This document shows, piece by piece, positions 51,917 to 60,436 of a stretch of DNA of 64,000 nt. Position numbers and translations under genes: made by a program. The notes under the pieces are model-generated. The model did not search any database. It was not told the DNA's origin and saw only the letters and a list, made by a program, of their open reading frames with translations. Source of the DNA: Paraburkholderia bryophila (GTDB lineage Bacteria; Pseudomonadota; Gammaproteobacteria; Burkholderiales; Burkholderiaceae); assembly GCF_013409255.1 (NCBI RefSeq), contig NZ_JACCAS010000001.1:124001-188000 (forward strand). Reading direction: 5' to 3'. Within the stretch, counting starts at the first letter, position 1, and the number at the start of each line of letters is the position of its first letter.

Positions 51917-52483
51917 ATGCTCGCAGACTTTCTTCTCACACCCAAGCAGCAGCGCATCCTGGGCGCGCTCGTTCTGAACCCGGATCGCACCTATTCGCTA
52001 TCTGAGCTATTCGAGTTGAGTGGCGGGGGCCGGAGTTCCACCCAGGACTTCGTTGCGAAGCTGCTGGGCGGCGGCGTGATCCTTCAGCAGACGGGCGGCC
52101 GGGCGTCGTATCAGGCAAACTCCCGGCATCCTCTTTACCCCGAGTTACGGCAAATCGCCGTGAAGAGCTTTGGATTGAAAGAGCCGATCGAGCGCGCGTT
52201 AGCCGTGCTCGGCGGCAAGATCAGCGCGGCGTTTATCTTCGGGTCGATGGCCGCCGGAATGGCGGGGCCGGCAAGCGACATCGATGTGATGGTGATCGGC
52301 GACGCCCGCCTCGGTCGCGTGCAGCGCGAACTCGACGCGGCCGGCGAAACGCTTGGCCGGGAAATTCACGTCAGCGTCTATCCGGAAAATGAGTGGGAGC
52401 AGAAGCGTTATTCGGACCCTGTGCTAGAGTCGATCGATCAAGGTCCGAAGATTATGCTCGATGTTTCCACTGCCACCGACTGA
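51917..52483 (+). CDS. HTH-nucleotidyltransferase (MNT-like) protein, antitoxin/regulator candidate
   Basis: A 188-residue protein combining an N-terminal winged-helix domain (residues about 7-68, PKQQRILGALVLNPDRTYSLSELFELSGGGRSSTQDFVAKLLGGGVILQQTGGR) with a minimal nucleotidyltransferase domain: GSMAAG (109-114) and two acidic residues DID (121-123). The strand where many MNT proteins have the third carboxylate reads REIHVSVY, with His151 instead, so catalysis is uncertain. The next gene overlaps it by 23 bases and encodes a HEPN-like protein. By analogy with MNT-HEPN pairs, this is probably the antitoxin, and its HTH domain could bind the four dyads upstream. Confidence 0.75.
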   Translation: MLADFLLTPKQQRILGALVLNPDRTYSLSELFELSGGGRSSTQDFVAKLLGGGVILQQTGGRASYQANSRHPLYPELRQIAVKSFGLKEPIERALAVLGGKISAAFIFGSMAAGMAGPASDIDVMVIGDARLGRVQRELDAAGETLGREIHVSVYPENEWEQKRYSDPVLESIDQGPKIMLDVSTATD

Positions 52484-52940
52484 CAAACTTAGCGGCATGC
52501 TCCAAGCCGGCTATCTCCGTAAGACGCCGTTCTCCGCGGCGAACGCTGTGCAGTTTCGTCGCAATGCTGCATCGTTTCTTCAGGCTTCCAAAGACGACAG
52601 GCATCCACCTATCGTTCGTTACGCCAACGCTTATGAGGCGGTGCATGCGTTGGCCGTTGGCTTTGTCTACGTTCATGGTCTGGCTCCTCGCGGTGGTGAC
52701 GGTCATCGCATCAAAGTCATCGGCACGTTGCTGGATCACGCTAAACCCGAGTTGGATCTCGATGACCGCTCGGAGATCGAATACGCGGCGCGGCAGCGTA
52801 ACGAGAAAATCTATGAATCGCCAGCGCCGCCGCCGTCCGTGAAAGCGGTTGAAGACCTGATCGGTAGCGTCGGTCGGGTCGAGGCAATCATCCACGCGCA
52901 GTGGCCGAACTGGTATGCATTGAAGGCAGATAAGGCATAA
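52461..52940 (+). CDS. HEPN-like partner protein, toxin candidate
   Basis: A 159-residue mostly helical protein overlapping the NTase gene by 23 bases. Near residues 110-120 it reads AARQRNEKIYE, resembling the R-N-x3-Y signature of HEPN relatives that replaces the R-x4-6-H of RNase-type HEPN toxins. Helices before it (YEAVHALAVGFVYVHGL) and after it (VEDLIGSVGRVEAIIHAQWP) fit the four-helix HEPN fold. ATG 52461 lacks a clear ribosome binding site, as expected for coupled translation; ATG 52497 is an alternative. RNase or other toxic activity is inferred. Confidence 0.6.
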   Translation: MFPLPPTDKLSGMLQAGYLRKTPFSAANAVQFRRNAASFLQASKDDRHPPIVRYANAYEAVHALAVGFVYVHGLAPRGGDGHRIKVIGTLLDHAKPELDLDDRSEIEYAARQRNEKIYESPAPPPSVKAVEDLIGSVGRVEAIIHAQWPNWYALKADKA

Positions 52941-53118
52941 CGCGCCGCCACGCTGCTGCCGCCCCGCACGCGGCACTTCCGCCCACCTAACAAACCCCCA
53001 TCTTATCCTTGCATTTCTGTAAAATTCGCGCACGCACGCGATGAGCACCTCGCCACGCGCGTTGTGAAGGCGGCGCGACGACCGCCACTTCCGCTTACAG
53101 ACAAGGAAAGACAACAGC

Positions 53119-54423
53119 ATGACCGACCTGACTGATCAAACCGTGACCTCGGCTCACGACACGCGTCGCCGCATCCTGGCGATCGTTGGCGCTTCATCGG
53201 GCAATCTCGTCGAGTGGTTCGACTTTTACGTGTACTCGTTCTGCGCGCTGTACTTCGCGCCGGCGTTCTTTCCGAGCGGCAACACCACCACCCAGTTGCT
53301 CAACACGGCGGGTGTGTTCGCCGCGGGCTTCCTGATGCGGCCGATCGGCGGCTGGTTCTTCGGCCGCCTCGCCGACAAGCGCGGCCGAAAAACCGCCATG
53401 ATGATCTCGGTGTTCATGATGTGCGGCGGCTCGCTGGTAATCGCCGTGCTGCCCACCTATGCACAGATCGGCGCGCTGGCACCGGCTTTGCTGCTGGTCG
53501 CGCGGCTGTTCCAGGGCTTATCCGTGGGGGGCGAATACGGCACCAGCGCGACCTATATGAGTGAGGTCGCGCTGAAAGGCCGGCGCGGCTTCTTCGCGTC
53601 GTTCCAGTACGTCACGCTGATCGGCGGCCAGTTGTGCGCGCTGCTGGTGCTGGTGGTCCTGCAACAAACGCTGTCCACTGAAGAGCTGAAGGCGTGGGGC
53701 TGGCGCGTGCCGTTCGTGATCGGCGCGCTGGCGGCGCTGGTCGCGCTGTATCTGCGTAAATCGCTCGAGGAAACCACGACCGCCGCCACGCGTCAGCGCA
53801 AGGAAGCCGGCACGTTGCGCGGCCTGTGGCTGCACAAGGGCGCATTCATGACGGTGCTCGGCTTCACGGCCGGCGGTTCGCTGATCTTCTACACGTTCAC
53901 CACGTACATGCAGAAGTACCTGGTCAACACGGCCGGCATGCACGCAAAGACCGCCAGCAATGTAATGACCGCGGCGCTGTTCGTCTACATGCTGATGCAG
54001 CCCGCGTTCGGCGCCTTGTCGGATCGGATCGGCCGGCGTCGTTCCATGCTGTTCTTCGGCTTCTTCGCGACCATCGGCACGGTGCCGCTGCTGCATGCGC
54101 TGAAAGACGTGACGAGCCCGTACGCGGCCTTCGGCCTGGTCGTGGTGGCGCTGGCGATCGTCAGCTTCTATACGTCGATCAGCGGGCTGATCAAGGCCGA
54201 GATGTTCCCGCCGGAAGTGCGCGCGCTCGGCGTCGGGTTGTCGTACGCGGTGGCCAATGCGATCTTCGGCGGTTCGGCGGAATATGTGGCGCTGTGGCTG
54301 AAATCGATCGGCAGCGAGACGACCTTCTTCTGGTACGTCACCGCGTTGTGCGCGATTGCCGGGATCGTTTCGCTGCGCATGCGCGATCCGTCGAAAGAGG
54401 GGTATTTGCGGCACGAGCCTTGA
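53119..54423 (+). CDS. kgtP: MFS alpha-ketoglutarate-type symporter (KgtP family)
   Basis: A 434-residue metabolite:proton symporter with twelve predicted helices. Motifs [14 protein letters not shown] in TM1, [18 protein letters not shown] after TM2 and [21 protein letters not shown] in TM4-5 are those of the MHS family, with closest likeness to KgtP. ATG 53119 follows AAGGAAAG. 2-oxoglutarate is the expected substrate; other dicarboxylates are possible. Confidence 0.85.
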   Translation: MTDLTDQTVTSAHDTRRRILAIVGASSGNLVEWFDFYVYSFCALYFAPAFFPSGNTTTQLLNTAGVFAAGFLMRPIGGWFFGRLADKRGRKTAMMISVFMMCGGSLVIAVLPTYAQIGALAPALLLVARLFQGLSVGGEYGTSATYMSEVALKGRRGFFASFQYVTLIGGQLCALLVLVVLQQTLSTEELKAWGWRVPFVIGALAALVALYLRKSLEETTTAATRQRKEAGTLRGLWLHKGAFMTVLGFTAGGSLIFYTFTTYMQKYLVNTAGMHAKTASNVMTAALFVYMLMQPAFGALSDRIGRRRSMLFFGFFATIGTVPLLHALKDVTSPYAAFGLVVVALAIVSFYTSISGLIKAEMFPPEVRALGVGLSYAVANAIFGGSAEYVALWLKSIGSETTFFWYVTALCAIAGIVSLRMRDPSKEGYLRHEP

Positions 54424-54466
54424 AGCGTCACAGGCTTCTACGCACGAAGTTTGACGAGCCGCGTGC

Positions 54467-54688
54467 TCAGGCCACCACGATATCCGTGCCCAATGCATGC
54501 AGCAGATCGCGCAGCGCCTCGGCCTGCGCCATCTTCGCGTCACTGCGCAAATGAATCTGCAGCGCTCGCCCCTCGATACCATCGACGGGGTGCGCGAGCC
54601 ACAACTCCACGGCGAGCCCCAATCCTTCCGGCTGGTTGACGACGACCGGCTCGATCACACGCGGCTTGAAACAGGCACTGTCGGACAT
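54467..54688 (-). CDS. Small hypothetical protein
   Basis: A 73-residue protein from ATG 54688 with GAGG nine bases upstream. It begins MSDSACFKPRVIEPVVVNQPEGLGLAVELWL and ends ALRDLLHALGTDIVVA; it looks like a small alpha/beta protein. I recognise no family. It is convergent with kgtP, 43 bases from its end. Confidence 0.5.
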   Translation of the reverse strand: MSDSACFKPRVIEPVVVNQPEGLGLAVELWLAHPVDGIEGRALQIHLRSDAKMAQAEALRDLLHALGTDIVVA

Positions 54689-54763
54689 GGCGGCTGACCT
54701 CGGCTGATGATGATGGTTCGGGCTCATCGTAATCAACGCGGCATGCCCCACCAAGCAACAAAT

Positions 54764-54802
54764 ACGCGTTTGCTAAGCAGAGGATGCTTAGCAGGAAACG
54801 CG
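54764..54802. repeat. Extended cruciform-type inverted repeat
   Basis: CGCGTTT-TGCTAAGCA (54764-54779) and TGCTTAGCA-gg-AAACGCG (54785-54802) pair over 16 bp with a two-base bulge and a GAGGA loop. No T-run follows on either strand. Confidence 0.7.
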
Positions 54803-54836
54803 CTGACCGCCTGAGCGTCGCGGCCGTGAAGCATCG

Positions 54837-54882
54837 GCGAGGACCGATCACGCAGCGCAGTGCGTCGCGGGTCGGTCCTCGC
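54837..54882. terminator. Nested hairpin after the glycosyltransferase gene
   Basis: GCGAGGACCGA (54837-54847) pairs with TCGGTCCTCGC (54872-54882), with an inner ACGCA/TGCGT stem (54850-54854 with 54861-54865). It lies 28 bases beyond the glycosyltransferase stop and may end or stabilise that message. Confidence 0.5.
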
Positions 54883-54910
54883 GAGCAGGCACCACGACCG
54901 CCACCCAACC

Positions 54911-55987
54911 TCACACCGGTTCGGACCGGTCCGCGACCAGTTCGGAAACGAGCTCCTTCACCGCGGCCACCGGTTCGGCGGCAACGGCGGGCGCGGCCGC
55001 CACCGCTGCGACCGCCGCGGCGACGGCCTGTGGCCGCACGCTGAACCCCGCGCGCGCGAGCATCGCGAGATGGTAGTAAAAGCGCTTGGTCAGCCCATAG
55101 CGGTAGGCGAACAGATGACCGAACAGGATCTTCAGTCCCGCCCGCACCTGGCGATTGCGCGCGTGCACGGAGACCACGATCGGCGCGAGACGACGTAACG
55201 CCAGCCTGCGTGACGGCTCCAGCGAGGCCGGCAAGGACAGCGCCTTGACGAACGCATATGCGCTCACCGTCGCGGCGATTGCCGTGCCGCGCGTGCTATG
55301 CGAGATCGACGTCGCCGTCTTGCGATACACCGACACATAGTCGTGCAGGTAAAACACCTCGCGCGCCGCGAGGCACAACTGAGCGCCGAACACGAAGTCG
55401 CAGCACATGCCGTACTGATCCGAATACCCGATGCGCTTCACGAGTTGCGCGTCGGCCATCCAGCCGTTGTTCGGGAACATCTGGATCAGACCGGTTCTGC
55501 CCGGCAACGGCTGCAGGCCTTCGGCGTCGCGGGTCCGGCGGAAATCGACATTCAACTGCCGGCTACCGTCGAAGTCGATCGTGCCCGCGTGATCGGCTTC
55601 GTATTGATCGCCGAACGCGGCGTCGAGTTGCGGATGCCGCTTCCATATCGACACGAGTTTCTCGACGCCGTCCGTGGTGAGCAGGTCGTCGTCGTGAATC
55701 AGCAGGATCTTGTCGCCCGTCGCGCGCTCGAACAGGCTTGCGACATTGCGCGCCTGGCCAAGCGGCGGCCGGTTCAGCGTATAGCGCACGCGCGGTTCGT
55801 CGCGATAACGCGCCTCGATCAACTGCTGGGTGCGTGCGTCGTTCGAATCGTCGCCGATCACGATTTCCAGATTGTCGTAGCTCTGCGCGAGGCACGAATC
55901 GATGCACTGCACCACCAGTTCAGGGCGGTGGCAGGTGGGTAGGCAGACGGAGACGGTGGGAAGAAGGGAGCCTGATGAGATGGACAT
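54911..55987 (-). CDS. Family 2 glycosyltransferase
   Basis: A 358-residue GT-A type enzyme. The N-terminus VSVCLPTCHRPELVVQCIDSCLAQSYDNLEIVIGDDSND is the nucleotide-sugar binding start of GT2, and LIHDDDLL holds the DxD metal-binding motif (residues about 96-101). The C-terminal 60 residues contain an Ala/Val-rich stretch (AVAAAVAAVAAAPAVAAEPVAAV, partly quoted) that may be a flexible tail. The acceptor is unknown; surface polysaccharide or lipopolysaccharide synthesis is likely. It is a single gene, not part of a visible cluster. Confidence 0.85.
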   Translation of the reverse strand: MSISSGSLLPTVSVCLPTCHRPELVVQCIDSCLAQSYDNLEIVIGDDSNDARTQQLIEARYRDEPRVRYTLNRPPLGQARNVASLFERATGDKILLIHDDDLLTTDGVEKLVSIWKRHPQLDAAFGDQYEADHAGTIDFDGSRQLNVDFRRTRDAEGLQPLPGRTGLIQMFPNNGWMADAQLVKRIGYSDQYGMCCDFVFGAQLCLAAREVFYLHDYVSVYRKTATSISHSTRGTAIAATVSAYAFVKALSLPASLEPSRRLALRRLAPIVVSVHARNRQVRAGLKILFGHLFAYRYGLTKRFYYHLAMLARAGFSVRPQAVAAAVAAVAAAPAVAAEPVAAVKELVSELVADRSEPV

Positions 55988-56148
55988 GATGGACGTCGCC
56001 GTTGTTATTCAGTAGGGGGCGGCAGCCGATTCGCCTGGCGCGCTCAGCGTTGCAGGCAGAAAAATAGTCCATTGCGGCGAAAAAATAATCGGTAAAAATC
56101 AGGAAGAAATGTTTGGCTTATGAAAGCGCGTGTTAGGGAAAAATTCAT

Positions 56149-56180
56149 GCGGCTTTGCCGCCAAAATGCAGCAAAGCCGC
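56149..56180 (-). terminator. Terminator of the small hydrophilic protein gene
   Basis: GCGGCTTTGC (56149-56158) and GCAAAGCCGC (56171-56180) form a perfect 10-bp stem; on the minus strand ATGAATTTTTC follows. Confidence 0.75.
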
Positions 56181-56202
56181 CCGCAGCTTGATGCTAAATA
56201 TT

Positions 56203-56382
56203 TCAACTCACTGACGGCTCGCCCTCGCCGGGTTTTTTTCCGGGACGGTCGGCGGGCGACTGATCGCGATCCTGATCGCCGCGCTCGGGCAGCTTGCTCT
56301 TCTCGTTGTCGCTATGAACAGCTGGTTGCGGATGCTCGATGTCGGCCGATTTGTCGTTGACGTGCTCCTGGGTTGCACTCAT
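56203..56382 (-). CDS. Small hydrophilic, probably disordered protein
   Basis: A 59-residue protein from ATG 56382 with GAGGAGAG six bases upstream. It is rich in Glu, Asp, Lys, Pro and Ser (MSATQEHVNDKSADIEHPQ) with no hydrophobic core, so it is likely disordered. A strong ribosome binding site and its own terminator support it being real. Function unknown; stress-related hydrophilins have similar composition. Confidence 0.55.
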   Translation of the reverse strand: MSATQEHVNDKSADIEHPQPAVHSDNEKSKLPERGDQDRDQSPADRPGKKPGEGEPSVS

Positions 56383-56642
56383 GGCTCTCTCCTCGGTTGG
56401 AAAACATCTTGTATGCAGCAAGGCGCAGACCCGGCGCGGGGAGTCGCCATTTTCATGCAGCGCTCACGCAATCGGCGCGCAGTGCAAGCGCAGGATTTTC
56501 AGCGCGAACTGATTCGGTATCCGTATGAGGTGCGATGCATCAAACGGTGCTGAAAAAGCCGCCGCTACGACCGACAAAAACCTTGACCGTCGACGGTAGA
56601 AAGCGCACCGTGAGGAAGTTCGACCCGCCCGAGGAACACAAA

Positions 56643-56894
56643 ATGAAACTCAATTTCCCGAATCCGAGTCGCAGCTATGACGCGAGCCATCATTGTGTCA
56701 ATTTCTGGGGATACGACAACGCGCGCGAGATCGCCTTCGCGGTCAACGATTCGGTGATTTCGAATCTGAGCCCCGAAGCCGGTTCCGACGAACGGGCAGT
56801 ATTAGCGGCCTTCGATCTGCATCGCGAGCAGATCCTGATGCTGGCGCGCGGCGTGTATGTCGCCGGGCCGCAGACGCGCTATACGATTTCCTGA
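56643..56894 (+). CDS. DUF1488-family protein
   Basis: An 83-residue protein from ATG 56643 with GAGGAA six bases upstream. MKLNFPNPSRSYDASHHCVNFWGYDNAREIAFAVNDSVISNL matches DUF1488, a small alpha/beta family of unknown function found in proteobacteria. The longer open frame upstream lacks a start signal and is rejected. Confidence 0.75.
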   Translation: MKLNFPNPSRSYDASHHCVNFWGYDNAREIAFAVNDSVISNLSPEAGSDERAVLAAFDLHREQILMLARGVYVAGPQTRYTIS

Positions 56895-56910
56895 CTGATC
56901 GCCTGAAAGC

Positions 56911-57840
56911 TCATCCCGCCGGCTCGCGCGCCGCACCACCCGTCAGCGACACCACGAAGTCGAAGAACGCCCGCACCTTGGCCGGCGGATGATGCCGCGA
57001 AGGATAAAGCGCATACAGCGGATAAAGCTCATCGCCCCAATCGGGAAACAGTTCGACGAGCTTGCCGCTCGATAGCAGCGGTTCCGCGCCGAGCGCCAGA
57101 ATCTGCGCGACGCCCTGGCCGGCCGCGCACGCGCTATGCATGGTGCCGACGTCGTTGACCGTCAGCGGACCTTGCGGCGTCAGCATCAGCTTCTTGCGCC
57201 CGCGGTGAAACTCCCAACCGAACGGATAACCCGTGAGCGGATCACGGAATTTGATGCAGACATGCTGCCCGGTCTCGAGATCCGTGGGTGTGGCCGGATG
57301 CCCGTGTTTCTTCAGATACGACGGCGCGGCCACCGTCAGAATCCGCGTATCCAGCAGCTTGCGCGCGATCAGCGACGACACCGGCGGAGCGCCGAAACGG
57401 ATCGCGATATCGAAACCGTCGCTGACCATATCGCCCAATTGATCGCGCGTGATCAACTCGAGCTGCAGATCGGGATGCCTGTCGATAAACCCGCCTAGCC
57501 GGGCCCCGAGCACCAGCCGCGAAAAGAACGGATCCATATTCACGCGCAGTCGCCCGCGCACGGCCGTCGCGCCTTGCGCTGCCGACGAGGCCGCTTCTTC
57601 GAGGCCGCCCAGCAGCGGCACGATCTGTTCATAGAACCGCCGGCCTTCGTCGGTCAGCGTGACCGAGCGCGTGGTGCGGTCGAACAGCCGGATTCCGAGC
57701 CGCGCTTCGAGCCGCGCGACCGATCGGCTCACTCCGGATTGCGACATGTCGAGTGCTTCGCCCGCCGCCGCAAAACTGCCGCAATCGACGATCGCCGTCA
57801 ACACGCCCATGCCGTTCAGCATGCGCTCGTCAAATGGCAT
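56911..57840 (-). CDS. LysR-family regulator divergent from SDR gene
   Basis: A 309-residue LysR regulator: HTH MLNGMGVLTAIVDCGSFAAAGEALDMSQSGVSRSVARLEARLGIRLFDRTTRSVTLTDEG (residues about 7-66) and a standard effector domain. It is divergent from a short-chain dehydrogenase gene with a palindrome between, so it probably controls that gene in response to its substrate or a related compound. Confidence 0.9.
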   Translation of the reverse strand: MPFDERMLNGMGVLTAIVDCGSFAAAGEALDMSQSGVSRSVARLEARLGIRLFDRTTRSVTLTDEGRRFYEQIVPLLGGLEEAASSAAQGATAVRGRLRVNMDPFFSRLVLGARLGGFIDRHPDLQLELITRDQLGDMVSDGFDIAIRFGAPPVSSLIARKLLDTRILTVAAPSYLKKHGHPATPTDLETGQHVCIKFRDPLTGYPFGWEFHRGRKKLMLTPQGPLTVNDVGTMHSACAAGQGVAQILALGAEPLLSSGKLVELFPDWGDELYPLYALYPSRHHPPAKVRAFFDFVVSLTGGAAREPAG

Positions 57841-57857
57841 CTGTTATTCCTTTCTTA

Positions 57858-57869
57858 TGCATTAATGCA
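57858..57869. promoter_or_regulatory. Palindrome in LysR/SDR divergent region
   Basis: TGCATTAATGCA is a perfect 12-bp palindrome 18 bases upstream of the LysR start, in the 250-base divergent region. It is a plausible LysR binding site. Confidence 0.55.
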
Positions 57870-58091
57870 CGACATGCTAACGCGAAAATCTGTTTGAATT
57901 CACACGACGGCCAGTGCAAAGGCCGCCCATCCACGCCGATCAATGATGTCTTGTCATGACTGGAATGACAGCGAAGCTATCGCGTCAATCGCGGGGTGGG
58001 CGTTAATCTTTGTGAACTCGCTCGAACGACGAAGGCATGCGATTCTCGTCATGCACAGGGCATATTCGAGTGGAATAACGGAGAACGCGTC

Positions 58092-58865
58092 ATGTCGAGA
58101 ATATTTATTACCGGTTCCGCCGATGGCCTCGGTCAAATGGCCGCGCGACGGCTTGTCGATGCCGGACACCAGGTGGTTTTGCACGCCCGCAGCGCGGCGC
58201 GCGCGGACGAAGCACTGAAAGCCGTGCCGCAAGCGGAGTGCGCGTTGGCCGGCGATCTGTCGAGCCTGGCTGAAACGGCGGCGCTCGCGGAGCAGGTGAA
58301 CCGGCTGGGCCGTTTCGACGCGATCATCCACAACGCGGCGGTTGGTTATCAGGAGCCGCGCCGGATCGCCACGGTCGACGGTTTACCGCATGTGTTCGCG
58401 GTCAATACGCTGGCGCCGTATGTGCTGACCGCGCTGATCGAGAAGCCGCAGCGGCTCGTCTATCTCAGCTCGGGCCTGCATCGCAGCGGCGACGCGAGTC
58501 TCGACGATCTCGCGTGGGAGCGTCGGCCGTGGCAAGGCACGGCCGCGTATTCGGATTCAAAGCTGCACGATGCGTTGCTGGCGTTCACGATGGCGCGCCG
58601 CTGGCCGCAGGTGTTGTCGAATGCGTTGGAGCCGGGCTGGGTCGCGACGAAAATGGGCGGGCCGGGTGCGCCGGACGATCTGGCCGCCGCGCCGACCACG
58701 CAGGTGTGGCTCGCGGCGAGCGATGAACCGGCGGCCACCGTCAGCGGCGCGTACTTCTATCACATGAAGCCGCGCGAGACGCATCCGGCGGTAGGTGACG
58801 TCGCGGTTCAGGAGCGCTTGATCGAAGCGTGCGCCGGGTTCTCCGGCATCCGTCTGCCGGATTGA
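58092..58865 (+). CDS. Short-chain dehydrogenase/reductase
   Basis: A 257-residue NAD(P)-dependent SDR. Cofactor motif GSADGLG (residues 8-14), NAAVG (81-85), catalytic Ser near SSG (126-128), and YSDSK with Tyr153 and Lys157. ATG 58092 has GGAG nine bases upstream. It resembles atypical SDRs of the oxidoreductase/retinol dehydrogenase type; the substrate is unknown. Confidence 0.88.
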   Translation: MSRIFITGSADGLGQMAARRLVDAGHQVVLHARSAARADEALKAVPQAECALAGDLSSLAETAALAEQVNRLGRFDAIIHNAAVGYQEPRRIATVDGLPHVFAVNTLAPYVLTALIEKPQRLVYLSSGLHRSGDASLDDLAWERRPWQGTAAYSDSKLHDALLAFTMARRWPQVLSNALEPGWVATKMGGPGAPDDLAAAPTTQVWLAASDEPAATVSGAYFYHMKPRETHPAVGDVAVQERLIEACAGFSGIRLPD

Positions 58866-58881
58866 TGGCGGATACCGCCGT

Positions 58882-60282
58882 TCAACGTCCCGCGCTGTGC
58901 GTTGCCGGCGCGCGCACTTTGGGTTGCGCCGGCGCGACGTCGAGTTGACGAAAGATCCACGCGGACACCAGCGTGATTACGCCCACGCACGCGAAGCTGA
59001 AGCGGAAGCCGAGCGCCGCCGAGCCCCATTGCGCCGAAAACAGATTCACGAGCCCACCGCCGATCGACACGCCCAGCCCGATCGCGAGCATCTGCACCAT
59101 CGAAAACAGGCTGTTGCCGCTGCCCGCATCTTCATGCGAGAGGTCCTTGAGCGTGACGCTGTTCATCGCCGCGAACTGCATGGAGTTGGCCGCGCCGAAC
59201 ACCGCGAGGATCGCGATCTCGATGGCGAGCGGCGTGCCGCGCGTGATCAATGCAAACGCAACGATCGACGAACCGACGATCAGCGTATTGACCAACAGAA
59301 ACGTGTCGTAGCCGTAGCGGCGGATCAGCGGCGCGATCCAGCGTTTGGCGACGGTGCCGGCGAGCGCCGCGGGCAGCATCATCAGACCGGAGTGCAGCGG
59401 CGAATAGCCGAGTTGCAATTGCAGCAGCAAGGGCACGAGAAACGGCACGGCGCTGGAGCCGATACGGCACACCAGATTGCCGATCAGACCGACGCTGAAA
59501 TTCGGCTCGCTGAACAGCGCCAGCTTGAACAACGGATTGCGGCGGCGCCGCGCGTACGGAATATAGGCGAGGGCGCTGACGACCGCGAGCACGAACAGCC
59601 CCGCAGCCCAAGCCGCCCGGTGCGTGGAGAACGGCGCTTCGATCGACAGCGAAAACGCGATCATGCACAGCGACAGCAGCCCGCAACCCACGAAATCGAA
59701 TGGTGGCGCCTGGGTCTCGCCATGCGTCGGCAGAAAGCGCCGCACCGCATAGAGGCCGACGGCACCGATCGGCACATTGATCAGAAAGATCCAGTGCCAC
59801 GTCATGTCCTGCACGAACCAGCCGCCGAGCGTCGGTCCGGCGATCGGTCCCAACTGACCCGCGACGGAAATGAACGCCAGCGCCGACACGTACTGCTCGC
59901 CCGACACGCTGCGCAACACCGCGAGCCGGCCGATCGGCAACAGCATCGAACCGCCGACGCCTTGCAGCACCCGCGCGATCACCAACTGGCCGAGCGTATG
60001 CGCGCTCGCGCAGCAGATCGAGCCGAGCACGAAGATGAGGATCGCCACGAAGTACACGCGGCGTGTGCCGAAGCGGTCGGCGAGCCAGCCGGACGCGGGC
60101 GTGAGCATCGCCATGGTCAGCGTGTAGGCGATGATGATCGGCTGCATGGCGAGCGGCGCGACGTGCAGGCTGTTCGCGATCGACGGCAACGCGGTGTTGA
60201 CGATGGTCGTGTCGAGCGACTGCATGAAAAAGCCGGCGGCGACGATCCACAGCAGCGCGGTCTGAGCGGAATCCTTGTTCAT
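58882..60282 (-). CDS. DHA2-family MFS drug exporter
   Basis: A 466-residue multidrug exporter with about fourteen hydrophobic segments. The motifs MQSLDTTIVNTALPSIA in TM1, GWLADRFGTRRV after TM2 and the TM5 motif GPIAGPTLGGW are hallmarks of EmrB/QacA/MdtD-type antiporters. ATG 60282 is chosen because the upstream 16 codons look unstructured; no strong ribosome site is visible. It is divergent from a LysR gene. Substrate range unknown. Confidence 0.87.
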   Translation of the reverse strand: MNKDSAQTALLWIVAAGFFMQSLDTTIVNTALPSIANSLHVAPLAMQPIIIAYTLTMAMLTPASGWLADRFGTRRVYFVAILIFVLGSICCASAHTLGQLVIARVLQGVGGSMLLPIGRLAVLRSVSGEQYVSALAFISVAGQLGPIAGPTLGGWFVQDMTWHWIFLINVPIGAVGLYAVRRFLPTHGETQAPPFDFVGCGLLSLCMIAFSLSIEAPFSTHRAAWAAGLFVLAVVSALAYIPYARRRRNPLFKLALFSEPNFSVGLIGNLVCRIGSSAVPFLVPLLLQLQLGYSPLHSGLMMLPAALAGTVAKRWIAPLIRRYGYDTFLLVNTLIVGSSIVAFALITRGTPLAIEIAILAVFGAANSMQFAAMNSVTLKDLSHEDAGSGNSLFSMVQMLAIGLGVSIGGGLVNLFSAQWGSAALGFRFSFACVGVITLVSAWIFRQLDVAPAQPKVRAPATHSAGR

Positions 60283-60401
60283 TTTTACGGGGCGGCAAGG
60301 CGGGCGGCTAGACGCCCGGACTCGGGGCATTCATTGGGGGAGTGCAGTCATGATATTGACATACCCGTCAATCGGGAACCCCACTAGGAACGCTGACTGT
60401 T

Positions 60402-60420
60402 ATCGACATTGCCGATAAGC
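60402..60420. promoter_or_regulatory. LysR box between exporter and LysR gene
   Basis: TTATCG (60402-60407) and CGATAA (60415-60420) are 7 bases apart and contain ATC-N9-GAT, the T-N11-A form of LysR recognition sites. The dyad ends 16 bases before the LysR start. Confidence 0.7.
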
Positions 60421-60436
60421 AGCGCGACAATGCGCC

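Noticed and set aside
58897..60387. 496-residue open frame on the plus strand
   Set aside because: Antisense shadow of the DHA2 exporter; the composition is Arg/His/Glu-rich and has no recognisable domain.
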